Shown here: in pieces, positions 52,007-63,925 of the stretch | How the letters are laid out: each line of letters opens with the position of its first letter | Position numbering within the stretch: the first letter of the stretch is position 1 | Origin: Atrina japonica | Lineage: Eukaryota > Mollusca > Bivalvia > Pterioida > Pinnidae | Assembly: GCA_030159075.1 (NCBI GenBank) | Contig: BROG01000136.1 | Span: 558,001-622,000, forward strand | Direction: 5' to 3' | Length of the DNA stretch: 64,000 nt | Translations under genes and position numbers: made by a program | Notes under the pieces: generated by a model | What the model was told of the DNA's origin: nothing | What the model saw: the letters and a program-made list of their open reading frames with translations, nothing else | The model's database searches: none

Positions 52007-52509
52007 TGTATGTATGTATGTATGTATGTATGTATGTATGTGTATGTATGTATGTATGTGTGTATGTATGTATGTATGTATGTATGTATGTATGTATGTA
52101 TGTATGTGTGTGTATGTATGTATGTATGTATGTATGTGTATATATATATATGTATGTATGTATGTGTGTATGTATGTATGTATGTATGTATGTATGTATG
52201 TATGTATGTATTTGCGTGTATTTTATGTGTGTTTGCATTACATAATGTATAAAAATATTGTGATAAAATGTAAATGCAATCTATCGCTATAACTCAAATT
52301 ACTTTTAGCATACAAAATAACTGGATTATCCTCACACGTACGTGTTATTACTACTACATTGGCATACGTTTGTGCATTACCATTATATTATTTCAAAGTT
52401 ACGTATAGTTACTTACCCCTAAAAGACTAATCAATGTTGATGTTCCAAGTCCTAGCATAGGGTATCCTCTGGCCCAATTGAGAGCAAGTTCTGGTATTTT
52501 GACATTCAT
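45815..52509 (-). CDS. Aldo-keto reductase, copy 2 (complete, 10 exons, 322 aa)
   Basis: Cytosolic-type NADP-dependent aldehyde/ketone reductase. Exons, 5' to 3': 52417-52509, 51490-51654, 51008-51124, 50533-50610, 49091-49207, 47667-47773, 46993-47074, 46658-46741, 46385-46467, 45815-45857. All junctions are GT-AG and the phases join to one 969-nt frame. The protein starts [12 protein letters not shown] and ends [10 protein letters not shown]. Catalytic tetrad: Asp52, Tyr57, Lys86, His119. Family signatures are [18 protein letters not shown] and [15 protein letters not shown]. Length is normal for AKRs. Substrate and isoform cannot be told. Introns carry (TATG)n, a (TA)n tract, a foldback element, a (CT)n tract and a duplicated Penelope-like tail. 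The coding frame shows no damage. Confidence 0.92.
47250..47445 (-). repeat. Penelope-like tail with 75-bp internal duplication
   Basis: Diverged tail motif (CAGATACCAAGTATTAATC, GGATGTCCAG, GACAAACACAGACATCGAAA). The block starting CAATACACAAATCTGGTG is tandemly duplicated with a 75-bp period. It lies in intron 6 of AKR copy 2. Confidence 0.7.
47925..47981. repeat. (CT)n microsatellite
   Basis: About 57 bp of alternating CT in intron 5 of AKR copy 2. Confidence 0.95.
48194..49053. mobile_element. Foldback element with about 235-bp inverted arms
   Basis: The left arm, starting ATTCAAGAAAAACGCTGTGC, runs to about 48430. It is the near-exact reverse complement of about 48820-49053, which ends CAGCGTTTTTCCTGAAT. 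The 390-bp interior contains further diverged copies of the arm motif CGTAATCGATCCAT and a B-box-like GGGTTCGAACCTC at about 48685. No transposase frame. It inserted in intron 5 of AKR copy 2, its right end 38 bp from exon 5. Confidence 0.85.
50150..50237. repeat. (TA)n microsatellite
   Basis: Long TA tract in intron 4 of AKR copy 2. Confidence 0.95.
51741..52212. repeat. (TATG)n microsatellite array, about 470 bp
   Basis: GTAT repeats interrupted by TGTG, (TCTG)n and TATATA patches, in intron 1 of AKR copy 2. It stays open in several frames because its 12-nt period has no stop. The resulting (MYVC)n translations are artefacts. Confidence 0.97.
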
Positions 52510-53013
52510 TTTCAATGCAGATATCCTGTTCACGTTTTATCTATACAGGTTCCAGTTTATGTCACTGCTTTCTTAAGATCACTAACTGGTCCTGTTTGCT
52601 ATGAACAGTTACATTCACAGTTAAACAGGACTGAAATAGAACAAAGTGACCTTGCAGTAGGAAATTGGATATATCAACAAGATTAAAGTGTCTCGCGGTG
52701 TTCCTTCACATATTATATAGTGCACAATTTGATTTTCACGTAAACTATGTTTTTGCAATTAAGTCATGAGTTAAACCCTAACCACGTCGATTAAAAGCAA
52801 ATATACAAAACCAAGATGCCTATAAATACGACATTGTTTGACATTTTATAAATCGAGGAACTGAAAAAGTGTCTTGAACTGTAATAGCTCTTTTAGGTTT
52901 TATGAAATATGAAGGAACTTATAAAGCGCCTTGAGCTGTACATCTTTTCGTCTTCACTCTGATTCCTAATCAGGGATTCAATTCTAAAACAACGAAAAAA
53001 ATGATAATGCAAT
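52510..53013. other. AKR copy 2 upstream region
   Basis: No gene seen. The AKR copy 2 promoter is expected here, but no element is distinct enough to name. Confidence 0.4.
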
Positions 53014-53392
53014 TTAAAGGGCCATTGGTTGTGGGTTTTTTTCAGAACGTCTTTCCCTTTTTACTATTTACATTGATATACACAATAGCAAAACAAAAAT
53101 TATACACAGGCATAATTCTTAAATTCCTGTATTTAAATTCGCCCATTGAATATAAGGGCGAACGGGGCGAAAATAAAACGGGGGCGAACATTTCCATATA
53201 TACAGTGATTCAACCTTACTATTTGTATATGCATACAACTGTCCTTATTTTCACAAAATAGTAAGACCTGTTTTATGTCTGTGTTTTGCTCTCATTTGTT
53301 ATTGTCCATCACGTACAAGACGTAAAAGTAGAAAAATATCGAAATAATTTGGAAAGGGGGGGGGGGCAAACACAGCTAATGGCCCCTTTAAT
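53014..53392. mobile_element. MITE, TTAAAGGGC/CACAGC family
   Basis: The left end TTAAAGGGCCATTGGTTGTG and the right end CACAGCTAATGGCCCCTTTA are imperfect inverted repeats of about 20 bp. It is related to the element at 11497-11760. The interior has a G homopolymer and no ORF. Confidence 0.7.
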
Positions 53393-54003
53393 TAAACATA
53401 ATTCATGAAAGGAAATATAAAATATATAATCTTAAAAATATATAAAAACTCAAATACCAAAATATAATTTTTACTGTTGGACAAGTATGAACCTCTGGAA
53501 ATTCAGAGATGGGATCAGGAAAGCATGGAGGGGTAAGCATCCCCTGTTGACCGCTCACACCCGCTGTGAGTCCGTAGTCAAATTCAAATGAAATAAAAGC
53601 GGAAAAATTTCTCGTCACAATTGATACAGACTACTTAACAACCGCTATGGACAGGTAACTCAACTTTTCATTAAGTGAAACCGAGTAAAGGCAAACAAGA
53701 TTATTATACCGACCGTAAAATTTGCGAAATGTTGACATCAAACGCGATTTTTGACAACCTTGTGACCAAAACTTGCATATGAAAATGTTAATATGTTCAA
53801 CATATGTTGTCTATGAAATGTTCAACACGACTTGGCATATCAGATCATTTGTGGGATACAAACAACATATGCAGGTGATTGAGGGACTTTACTACTTAAA
53901 TTTGAAAAAATATACCATGGCAAAGTCGAAAGCGTCGTGTTTGCCGTATAATATAATTGCTAATTTACTGCCTGTGTCTATTGTAAATAAAATGTCCATA
54001 TAG

Positions 54004-54031
54004 GAAGTGTGTGTGTGTGTGTGTGTGTGTG
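54004..54031. repeat. (GT)n microsatellite
   Basis: About 26 bp of alternating GT inside Penelope-like copy D. Confidence 0.9.
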
Positions 54032-54173
54032 TTCAATTCTGCTGTCTTCAATTTCTAGTTCGTTGGGATATATCGCACTGACATGTGTATGGAAATTGTC
54101 ATTATTAATTGAGAAACGTCGTCGATATATCTAAATGTCAAATTAAAGGCCACTGCTACCTTTTTCTTCCTAG

Positions 54174-54345
54174 AAGGTCCAGTGTCATAGTAGGTGTGTC
54201 GGCACGTTAAAGAACCCCCACTGCCCAATGGCCGTAAGTGCCGAACATAGGCCAAAATCTGTATCCCTTCTCCGGCATTTGGTGACGTCACCATATGAGT
54301 GAAAGATTCTCGAGTAGGACAACAACAACCTTTCATTTTCTTCTT
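54174..54345 (+). repeat. SINE-like fragment inserted in copy D
   Basis: Contains GGCACGTTAAAGAACCCCCA, CCAATGGCCGTAAGTGCCGA and GTGACGTCACCATATGAGTG, ending in TTCTCGAGTAGGACAACAAC. This resembles the 3' part of a SINE widespread in bivalves. It splits the reading of the surrounding Penelope-like copy, so it inserted later. Confidence 0.5.
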
Positions 54346-55557
54346 TTCATTCAGAATCTATTGAATGAAGTCTGCTTAGCAATGAATAAAGGAACATGTC
54401 AGCCAATAAAGGGATACAACTGGTCCCCATGGTAATACCGACAGTCGCTGAAGGACACGGTCTTCAAACATTATAAATATATTGTGTATTAAAATTTCAG
54501 CATTTTTATATCAACTTCAGTTTATCTATAGAATAAGAGTGGTGTTGGATGAAATAAGTATTATGATTACCATTGACTAAATATTTACATTTTCTGGTAT
54601 AGAATAGAAAATGTCGTATCTTTTGATACTATGAACTTGAGAAAATGGTAACTTTTAATGTTTAGACAATGTTTAATGTTTTTAAACAACCACGTCTGAT
54701 TTAAAAACTCCTGGAATAAGTAACTGTGTAGTATTGCTTAAGTTTCTCCTTATTGAATAATGTAATATTTCCATATCAAATCAGGCCGACATATTGAAAA
54801 ACCGAATGATGGTAAACATGAATTTCAACAGCGGCTTCAAGTCATGTTGTGAATCTTCCGTTGAATAATCGGCAGTATAGGAAAAAGTACTTGGGTCCTT
54901 ACTGAAGCAAAAGAGGAATGCTCCTATATCTTAAAATTGTTTTTCGTGGAATTTTCTCAAACACTGTCCAAATTGAAAAGGGAATTTTCTAATCCACGCA
55001 AGACACTCATCAAAGATTCTATCACTTCTAACAAAGCTACTGATACTTATCTTCTAAGCTATTTCTCCGTTTTAGAGAGGTCTAACTTTGACGGTTTTGA
55101 AAGTTCTTTTCAATGGATAGATCAAATAAATTCATTTACTTATAAGTACTTATATTTCAGTATCAGATGCATATAACTGTTAATACCATTTTGAAGCGTT
55201 GTTCGGTCGTACTATTTCTTGTCCGCTTATGTTCCGAAATCTTGTACTTCTTATAAATATTGAAATTAGCACATTTGAATTTATGCAGATATTTTATTTG
55301 AAAAACTAAAATATAAGACATCTGTAGAAGACGACGCTCAAGATTCAATATCTAGTGCTCTCCCTTGTTCTACCACTGGCGTGATTTACCTCGCTTTATT
55401 CATATATGGACATCTCTCTATTGCGATCTATCAAATATACACCCATTGGGTCGATGTATCCTTTGAAATCTTGTAACCTGCAAAATATATAACATAGACC
55501 AAACAAAATAATAATAGATAAAGTGAATATTGATAGAAATGACATGGAAAAGCATTG

Positions 55558-55558
55558 T

Positions 55559-55599
<41 letters not shown>
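55558..55599. repeat. (TA)n microsatellite
   Basis: About 40 bp of alternating TA. Confidence 0.95.
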
Positions 55600-55600
<1 letters not shown>

Positions 55601-55629
55601 GCTAATTATAATGTAAAATTGATATAAAG

Positions 55630-56610
55630 AACAATTTCGAATTCCAAACGGAATAGGACCAGGCGTCCCGAATGAGTCAGCGTTTTCTGCTGGCATCCCA
55701 CACCCGTCGCAAACGTTCCATGGAAACCTTTCTAGTCCAATTCGGTGAAAAGGTCAAGTTTGGTGATAAGGTCAAGTTCGGTGAAAAGCACGATTGTTGA
55801 AAGGGAGTCACTGTCTGTGGCCGTGCTCCAGAATACTATCATACATTTATGATAGTCGGACTTCATAATGTTTAACAAGATCCCCGTATCGACCATAAAA
55901 CTTTTTAAACGACGACTCCAGGCGTTCAACAACGCAACCTTGTGTAATTAGTATATTGGCTAGACATATTGCTCTCAGAATAAAACATTCATAAGAAGAG
56001 CATGCCCTGACATAATGTATAAGTTGTGAAATGAAAACGCCATAGGCAGGAGAAGATGGAATGCTGCTACTTAGAAACGGGAAGTTCGTGATATGGAAAT
56101 TAAAATCGCCGCGTTTGTCATAAAGGGTTGTGTGACGTCGACCGTCCTTTCCAATCGGCAGGAGGTAATCTAGGTAACAAGCAGATGTGTTGCTCTCTGT
56201 CGTCTCACTGATCTCTAGCTCAACAAGATACATCTGGCTAAGGTTATTTTGAAATTCCGAATTATTTATGGACAGAACATCGTCGATATACCTGTAAGTT
56301 AAATTGAACCGAAATACTAACTGTTTGTTTCCTTTGGAGAGCAGAGACTGTATAAATTCCGCTTCATATGAATACAAACAGATGTCAGCCATTAGAGGTG
56401 CACAAATGGTACCAATTGGAATGCCGACAATCTGCCGGATAACGTTTCCCGCAAAAACCACGAAGATGTTGTCTACAGAAACCCCAGCATCTTGATAATA
56501 TCGTCTTCAGTGTACTTGATATTGGAACCAGAGTGTTCCTTCACAAAATAAGGTACTTCATGACCTAACACTAAAATATTTGTATCTGCGATTTCAATTT
56601 TTGTGTACAA
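55630..56610 (-). mobile_element. Penelope-like retroelement copy E (RT C-terminal half)
   Basis: Minus-strand open frame 55847-56461 reads IVGIPIGTICAPLMADICLY, RYIDDVLSINN (catalytic YIDD), SACYLDYLLPIGKD, HTTLYDKRGDFNFHI, GVFISQLIHYVRACSSYE and SSFKKFYGRYGDLVKHYE. A detached GCGMPAENADSF segment lies at about 55660-55700. Upstream, VLGHEVPYFVKEHSGSN and YTEDDIIKML continue in another frame to about 56610. Same subfamily as copy C (26036-26722). Confidence 0.75.
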
Positions 56611-56717
56611 AAGAGTTTTGTATAATAGATGTTAATTTGTTTTTTGAGTTTTTGATAATATATTGATAATATAATACATAAAGCAGTTCAGTAAACGTGT
56701 TATTTGCAATATATATA

Positions 56718-56750
56718 GATAGATAGAAAGATAGATAGATAGATAGATAT
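56718..56750. repeat. (GATA)n microsatellite
   Basis: Short ATAG tract downstream of AKR copy 3. Confidence 0.9.
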
Positions 56751-56965
56751 AAAGCAAATACTAAAACGAATAAAAATATTTATGTCTTAGGCCTTTCACT
56801 TCTATTCAGAACTATAGGTTAATTGAGAATGAGTGCTACAATGATTGACTGTTGTACTCATTTTGAATGCACCTGCATCACCATCATCATCATTCTGAAG
56901 AAATATCAATCAAAGAAAAGTAAATAAACAATATAAAAATATTTACTAGAACATAATTTTGTATA

Positions 56966-59900
56966 TCAAAACTCCTCCGCAAAAGGATAATATTTGTGTT
57001 CAGACACTCTGAAAAAAAAAATAGAAATATATTACATTTATGCTCTCGACATTTGATATGGAATTTAAGTTTTCGGTTTACAATTTCATCATAGTAAAAT
57101 CAGCAATACCAGTAACTGAAAGATATCTTTATGGCAATAAACAATGTGAAGTAATAAACAATCTAATATTTTCTTGAACATGAATAAAGTATAATGTCTA
57201 TAAAATTGCATACTCCGAATAGGCATAGTAGCGAAAGTTTCTGTTCACGGCCTTTATTTTTTCCATTTCGTCGTTGCTGAGTTCAAAGTCGAAAATCTGA
57301 AATCAAAACAATCATTTCAGATACGAAAATTTATTTTGAAATACATTGTATGCATGTAGGAAGATATACCGAGCAATTTTCACCACATTTGAATTATCTT
57401 TACTTACCTGTATATTTTCTTTTATTCTAGACGCAGTGACGCTCTTTGGAATTACAACAATATTTCTTTGGTGAAGAAAACGCAGAATAACCTGTATTGA
57501 ATAACAAATGTGATCAAAATCGAATCATTAAGAATATTATACATAAGACATACATACTAAAATACTAAATACGAAGGTTTTATATAAGAGAAACATACCA
57601 AAATACTATATAACAAGGTTTTATATAAGAGATACATACCAAAATACTATATAACAAGGTTTTATATAAGAGATACCTACCAAAATACTAAATAACAAGG
57701 TTTTATGTAGGACATACCTACCAAAATACTATATAACCAGGTTTTATATAAAAAATACATACCAAAATACTATATAACAAGGTTTTATATAAGAGATACA
57801 TACCAAAATACTATATAACAAGGTTTTATATAAGAGATACATACCAAAATACTAAATAACAAGGTTTTATGTAGGACATACCTACCAAAATACTATATAA
57901 CCAGGTTTTATATAAAAGATACATACCAAAATACAAAATAACAAGACATACCTAACAGAATACTAAATAACAATTTTTTATCTCATATGGGCTAAACTAA
58001 TACGGGTATCATCTACATTCCGTAGCCCATATTTCCCAATCCTGCAATTGTTGATTGCTATTATTTTTCCTCTCAGAAGAAAGACGTCAAAATACTATAA
58101 ATACTACATTGATATTGCATAATTAATACTAATACATATTATCAATTTATCCTTATCATTTTTTATTTTAACAACCTGTGCAATGGACTTGTTCTTAGCT
58201 TTAGCAATGGACAACAATGTTGGATCTTTTAAAACTACCGGGTCATCTTCTTTAAGCCTGAAAAACAGTAAACAGAATAGGTAAATACTTGTGAGATATA
58301 TATAAAATGATTATCCATTTTAATATTATTTTCATAAGTATGATATAAAACATCTCAGATACCAAAGTATAAATCTTTAGGATGTCCAAGACACAGATAC
58401 AAATCCGGCAATAATGGACAAACACGGACCTCTGGAAACCAAGAGGAAAAATTACCGATGGGTATTTGAAACTCCAAGACTACGACAGACTGGAAACATC
58501 AACAGTGTCAACACGAACAATAATGAATCAGAAACGGGATGGGACCAGGCCTCTCCTATAAAACTTAAGTTTTACTGAAGGTTTATCCCAAAACTCAAAA
58601 ATAAAACTCAGCTAAGATTTTTCGTAAGTTGCATTTCTAGAAAGAAACTTAGTAATTTTTTTACTCAGCTGTGTATAGCTACCCTTCCCCTTAGCGGTCC
58701 TTTTTTGTAATCCCTATCTTCCAGCCGGTAAAACCAAACTAAATATTGTTTATTTTGGTCATAATGTCCTCTTTTATTCTAAATTCTACCTTAAGTTTGG
58801 ACCTAAACATAATCACTAGGCCTATTAAATTTTGTTGGCAACCATGAATTCATAACGTAAATATTAACATCTCCATCGAAGGGATCAATAAAGGATAAAT
58901 AATGTTAGTGTTTGTTATGGTATTTGAATAATAATTATCTTTATCACTTAAAGTGATTTTAAAATATACCATTATAGTCATACTAGTTCGGTATATGACA
59001 AAAATCAGGTATAATGGCAGCGGTATTGAAGTATTTTTATATGATTGATTTAGGTCTGTTCATGGGGTTACTATACCGTAAATTGGGACATTTTGGTCTT
59101 TGTTTAACTTTTGTTATTTTGGACCAGCTTATTAAAATGCCAAAAAAATAAACCGTCTAAAATATATACACAAGGTTTTTACCATGACATTTTAAAAATA
59201 CGTAAGTGTTGTATAGATTAAAAAACAAGGTTTTTTTAAATAACACTGTCTGGACGCTAATCTTAATTATGTTACACAACATTTCTATTTTCAAACACCT
59301 AAAACGTTGGACTCAACATTAACGAGATCTGATGGCCGGTCAACATTATACACAATATATACATAAATGGCCAAAATTTAACTGACCAGACTATACCTCT
59401 TCATGTTATGACCACAGAGGCCACATTTTAGCAAAAATATTTTACTGAAGTCTTCTAGATATGTACCATGGATGAATAAAAAGGTATTATCTGAATTTAC
59501 GAAGCTTACCATGTTCTCGTGGGATTTCCGAACGGGGCGTAAGCAGTTATTGTCATGCCACGCTCCCTGCAATAGTCTATCAGTCTATCGTTTTGGAAGT
59601 AAGGGTTAACTTCGATCTACAAATAAATATTTCACAATAAAACGCGATAAATTCAAAATTTGTGTATTATTGTGTTTTTAATGTGTCTTAACTAGAATGT
59701 ACTGATATATTACAATATTTACAAAGTTTACAGAAGAAAAGGATAAAGAATTCTATAGTTATGTTGTGGTATAGATATTTTGCTATTTGCATTTGCTTAA
59801 GATTACTGCATATCACAAAAACGATGAATAGTTTTGCTGCTGATAAACTTACATAACTACATTTAAACCAGAAGGTTTATCATAATTATAATCCCTTTTA

Positions 59901-60353
59901 CATAAAGCTAGTACCTTGTACCTAGTACCAGCTGATAATCGTATACTAAAGTAATAATTGAAACTGATAAAGCAATTTAATTTCTAATTTATTCACAAGC
60001 TAAGATAGTCATATTTTCACAGTGGTTACTCTTAAACGAATTTGGCTATACGTTTAGATATTTTATTTGGCCTTGTCCGATACCATATTGACCTAAAATT
60101 GGAACTCAACTGATGAAGTCTAATTGACAGAAGCGATCTTGAGTATCATAACTTTAGTATTATGATTATAATATTCATCATGACCTTAACGTAAAATGTC
60201 GGTAGTTAAATGTTGGAATAAAGGTCTTACCTGCAAATTTACTGGTTTTACCGTGCAGTTCTGTAAAAGCCTCTCTACCTGTTTGCTGTTGAAGTTAGAT
60301 ATTCCAATAGCTTTCACAAGTCCGGTCTCCAAAAGCTTTTCCATCGCCTACAA

Positions 60354-60431
<78 letters not shown>

Positions 60432-62746
60432 AGAGAAAATATGCTGGAGTGCCATGATTACGTCATTATGTAGCATTGCAGTAACAGTGGCTTTATAAAT
60501 ACTATATAGGGGCCCCTGTGGCCAAGTGGTCAGAGCATCGCGGTTTGAACCATGAAGTCCCTCACTTCTGGTCAGTGCAGGTTTTAGTCCTTCTAGAACC
60601 CAAGCTGATTTTTTCCCTGGAAAAGTTTGCCAATTTACCTGCGAAAGACCAGTGGTCTCTATCCAAGTACATTGTGATCAGGTTCTCCCCTCTCGGGCAT
60701 TAAAACCTGGCCGTCACCATATAACTAAAAAAATTGTTGAGTGTGGTGTGAAACACTTCAAAATTAATGTATAAAGACAATGATTGGCGCAAAAATGTAA
60801 GACAAGATTAGGTCATTACGTATTTGTATTATTAACATTATGAAATTTTAATTCAATGGTGTGATAAAGTCTCTTTTTACGCAAATAGGACGATAACTTC
60901 AATAAATAGTAACCATGACAATCATTATTATTATACTTAATAAAGTCATTATATGGCGCAGGTGACATTGTCAAGTTATTACACAGTGCAGGGCCGAGTG
61001 TCATTAACAAATTCATTTCATAGTGTTACAGAATAGGAGGCATGATAAAGACATTATATAACACTAGTTATATGGTTAAGTTACTGTGAGTGGCAAAATA
61101 AAGTCATTTGTACTTTGAAAGTAGAAGTGACAAAATAAAGACATTGATGGGCGAAGGTGTATGGCGTGTAAGTCATGATGAAGTGCAAGGGTTAGTAACA
61201 TGATAAAATGTTGTGTAGTTTTATGGAGTGGGATTATAAAAATCATTATGTAATTGTATACTGAGAGTGGCATAGTAACATGAATGAATAAATTGATAAT
61301 TTATCATATAGTTTTCTAGATAGAGTGGTATGATGAAGTCATTATGTACATTTGTATAGAAAGAGTGGCAAGGCTTAGTGGTATGGTACATTAATTGTAC
61401 GAAATGAGAGTTGGATAGGTTCCTCTGAGTGCAATGTCACACAACTGTACGCAAATGTTAGCGCAGTGCTATTCATTCCGAACACATTTGATAGGCCGGT
61501 TGAGGCAATTAACTAACCAAATCATCCCCAATTTGAATACAGAGCGATATTCAAACAATATTTAGAATTTTCTCATTTGGATTACTTTCACACTAGACTT
61601 ATCCATGGTACAGGCTAGATAATGTTCCATACTCCGGCCTAGTTCCTTGTGCTAGCACAATAACACTTATAACAGAAATTTAATTACCTTATATGTCTCA
61701 ACGTAATCATGGTCCGAATACAAAATCTTGCCATTCTCATCCCTGGGAAATCGATCATCCCCATCCTAATGAAATGCAAAATAAGTGCATATAAAAGTTT
61801 CAAAATTGATTTTTTTTCTTTGAAATAACTTTGAAATTCCCTGTTAATATAAAAACATATAGCTATTTTGACAACGTGAACACTGCATACAACCGACTTA
61901 TCCCCAACTATATTACGATTACGCTTCTGATAACTATCATAATAAATTATGTTCGACCTAAAGCAAAAGGAACTGTCGTCGGCACAAAATCTTCATTTAT
62001 ATGATTTAAATTTCATACATTATATAGTAGTAAGAGATCACCGGATAGTTAGAAAAAAATGCTTGTGAATTATTATAATATAATGTACAATCTGAAACAT
62101 GATTCATTGTTCTCGTAATTTTGATACGCTATCATTCTGAACATCGTAAAATAACGTCCTGTAATTTCTAAAAAAAAACTTGCCGACAGTCAAATCCGCA
62201 CGCATTTTGCAGTAAACAAGCTTCTTCGAAATGACGACGGAATTGACGTATGTGCTTGTATTTCTTCCAAGTTCATAAGAAAAATATTATGTTACCAAAG
62301 ACAATGTAGTTTCGAACCGCGGATTCTTCAGTTTCATCAAATGCGTAGTAAAGACTCTTCTAGTGTTTGACCTAGAGGTCATTTTCATATTAAGATTAAC
62401 AAACGCTTCTTTACAAACCGGTGTTTTTCTCAATCTTGAAAACTCTGTATGTGGTTTTAAGTCACGATTTAACAAAATGTCATATTTCTTTATAATGACA
62501 ATGACCTTTGGACAAGGTGAACAAACAATTATTGACACGATGTTCTTGAGTATTTGTTTTAGCCTTTATTTGGATAAAAAAAACCATACCTCATAATATC
62601 ACATATGCCGTAAAAAAAATCAGGTTTACCTTAAATCCAAATGGCCAGTGTAATAGATACAGGTCTAAATATCCACACTGTAACGCAGTAATGGACTTCA
62701 TACAGTTTTCCTGAACCTTGCTAGGATCATGATGTGTTTCATACAA
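56966..62746 (-). CDS. Aldo-keto reductase, copy 3 (exons 3-10; 5' end outside window)
   Basis: Third paralogue. Exons, 5' to 3': 62630-62746, 61688-61765, 60231-60347, 59510-59616, 58176-58257, 57408-57491, 57214-57296, 56966-57008. Lengths match exons 3-10 of copy 2 exactly and all have GT-AG junctions. Catalytic His lies in [11 protein letters not shown]. Signature blocks are [20 protein letters not shown] and [15 protein letters not shown]. The C-terminus reads [11 protein letters not shown]. Exons 1 and 2 (with Asp, Tyr and Lys) are not found up to 64000 and presumably lie beyond. It is more diverged from copies 1 and 2 than they are from each other, for example [16 protein letters not shown] versus [16 protein letters not shown]. 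Function as for copy 2; substrate unknown. Confidence 0.88.
57540..57965. repeat. 41-bp minisatellite, about 10 units
   Basis: Units read GAGATACATACCAAAATACT, then ATATAACAAGGTTTTATATA, then A. Variants such as GACATACCTACC recur at intervals, suggesting a higher-order repeat. It lies in intron 7 of AKR copy 3. Confidence 0.9.
58350..58445 (-). mobile_element. Penelope-like tail fragment
   Basis: TCAGATACCAAAGTATAAAT, AGGATGTCCAAGACACAGAT and GGACAAACACGGACCTCTGG are the shared tail in minus orientation, in intron 6 of AKR copy 3. No RT attached. Confidence 0.7.
60352..60426. repeat. (TA)n microsatellite
   Basis: About 70 bp of TA starting about 5 bp upstream of exon 5 of AKR copy 3, almost replacing the acceptor's pyrimidine tract. 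Confidence 0.95.
60508..60763 (+). repeat. SINE, tRNA-headed (copy 2)
   Basis: Starts GGGGCCCCTGTGGCCAAGTG, a tRNA-like 5' end with an A-box-like GTGGCCAAGTGG. It ends with a GGCCGTCACCATATAACTAA tail followed by GTGTGGTGTGAAAC. Homologous along its length to 1132-1368. It lies in intron 4 of AKR copy 3. Confidence 0.7.
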
Positions 62747-62882
62747 CTGTAAACGTGAAAAAATAGTGTTAATGCTAAACATTAAAACACTAAAATACGC
62801 ACACAAACACCGTTATATATATTACATATTTTTGTGAATTTTTATATATCAAAGTATTTTTATGAATCATTTTAATATTTCT

Positions 62883-62968
<86 letters not shown>

Positions 62969-63215
62969 CTTAAATAACAGTAGTAAAAAGTAAACAACGT
63001 CAAAATTGTCACGAATTTATAACCCTACGAATGTATTTGTCAAGGAGGATTAGTTAATTGTTATAGGGTATCTAAAAATGGATATAACTGTTGATGTTTT
63101 GGCTAAATTATTTGAGAACTATAGATAACAATCTTCCGTGCTGCGTTTTTTATCTTATTATGATTTCTTTATATAGCACAAACTTTAAACAATATAAACG
63201 ATAAAAATTATTATT
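62747..63215. other. Intron sequence of AKR copy 3
   Basis: No exon found. Contains a (TA)n tract at 62886-62969. Confidence 0.5.
62886..62969. repeat. (TA)n microsatellite
   Basis: Alternating TA with one TATGTATA interruption. Confidence 0.95.
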
Positions 63216-63925
63216 GTCAGAAAGTCCAGGAAATAATATAAAAATATGGTGAACAATAAACACGGACCTCTGGAAATCAAATAAATATGTAACAGCGATA
63301 AGACTATATTATATAAACGTTAAACCTTTTCGTGATAACTCTCAATGAGTTTAAGAAATATAAAAAAATTCAGATACCAAAGTATAAATCAATTGAATGT
63401 CCATGACATAGATACAAATCCGGTAAAAATGGACAAACACGGACCTTTGGAAACCAGAGGTGGGATCAGGTGCCATGGTAGAATAGGCATCCCCTGTCGA
63501 CCGGTCACACACGCCGTGGGTCCACAGTCAAGTCCAATGAAACACGTGAGAAGTGTATCCTCGTCACAATTGGTACAGACGTCTCAACAACCGCCAACGA
63601 AAAGGCAACTCAACATTTCGCTTAGTGAAACAGAGTAGTCGCAAACAAGACTATTATACCAACCATAAAATTTGCGGAACGTTGACATTAAACGCGGTTT
63701 TCGATATCCCTGTGTCAATAATTTGTCAGTGAGTAGTTTACCTCTGTATATGAAATCTTCGTATGTTGTGGACGCCCTGGTATATCGGATCATTTGTCAA
63801 ATATAAACTACATATGCAGGTGACTGAGGGATATTACTACTTAAATGTGGAAAATTTACGATGGGAAAGCCAAAATCGTCGCGTTTAACGTATAGCTTAG
63901 TTGCTAATTTCCCGTCTGTGTTTAT
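63216..63925 (-). mobile_element. Penelope-like copy F (tail and RT C-terminus) plus extra tail fragment
   Basis: A short diverged tail piece (63216-63283) is followed by a full tail from about 63370 and RT C-terminal blocks on the minus strand (SLSEMLSCLF, STFRKFYGWYNSLVCDY, MIRYTRASTTYEDFIYRGK, then SNIPQSPAY-like upstream). The copy stops abruptly at 63925 within the RT, where an inverted plus-strand fragment begins. Subfamily of copies A and B. Confidence 0.72.

Larger units (their letters stand above)
53450..54780 (-). mobile_element. Penelope-like retroelement copy D (highly degenerate)
   Basis: Minus-strand tail (53450-53680; TGGACAAGTATGAACCTCTG, GTAAGCATCCCCTGT) followed by decayed RT blocks. 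The RT catalytic region (54060-54140) reads FNLTFRYIDDV, with ADLFL-type and NQTWL-type remnants further up. Many stops and frameshifts. A SINE-like fragment interrupts it at about 54174-54345. Most decayed of the large copies. Confidence 0.65.

Noticed and set aside
51741..52292. Three long overlapping ORFs translating to MYVCMYV repeats
   Set aside because: Pure translation of the (TATG)n microsatellite, open in several frames because the repeat has no stop codon.
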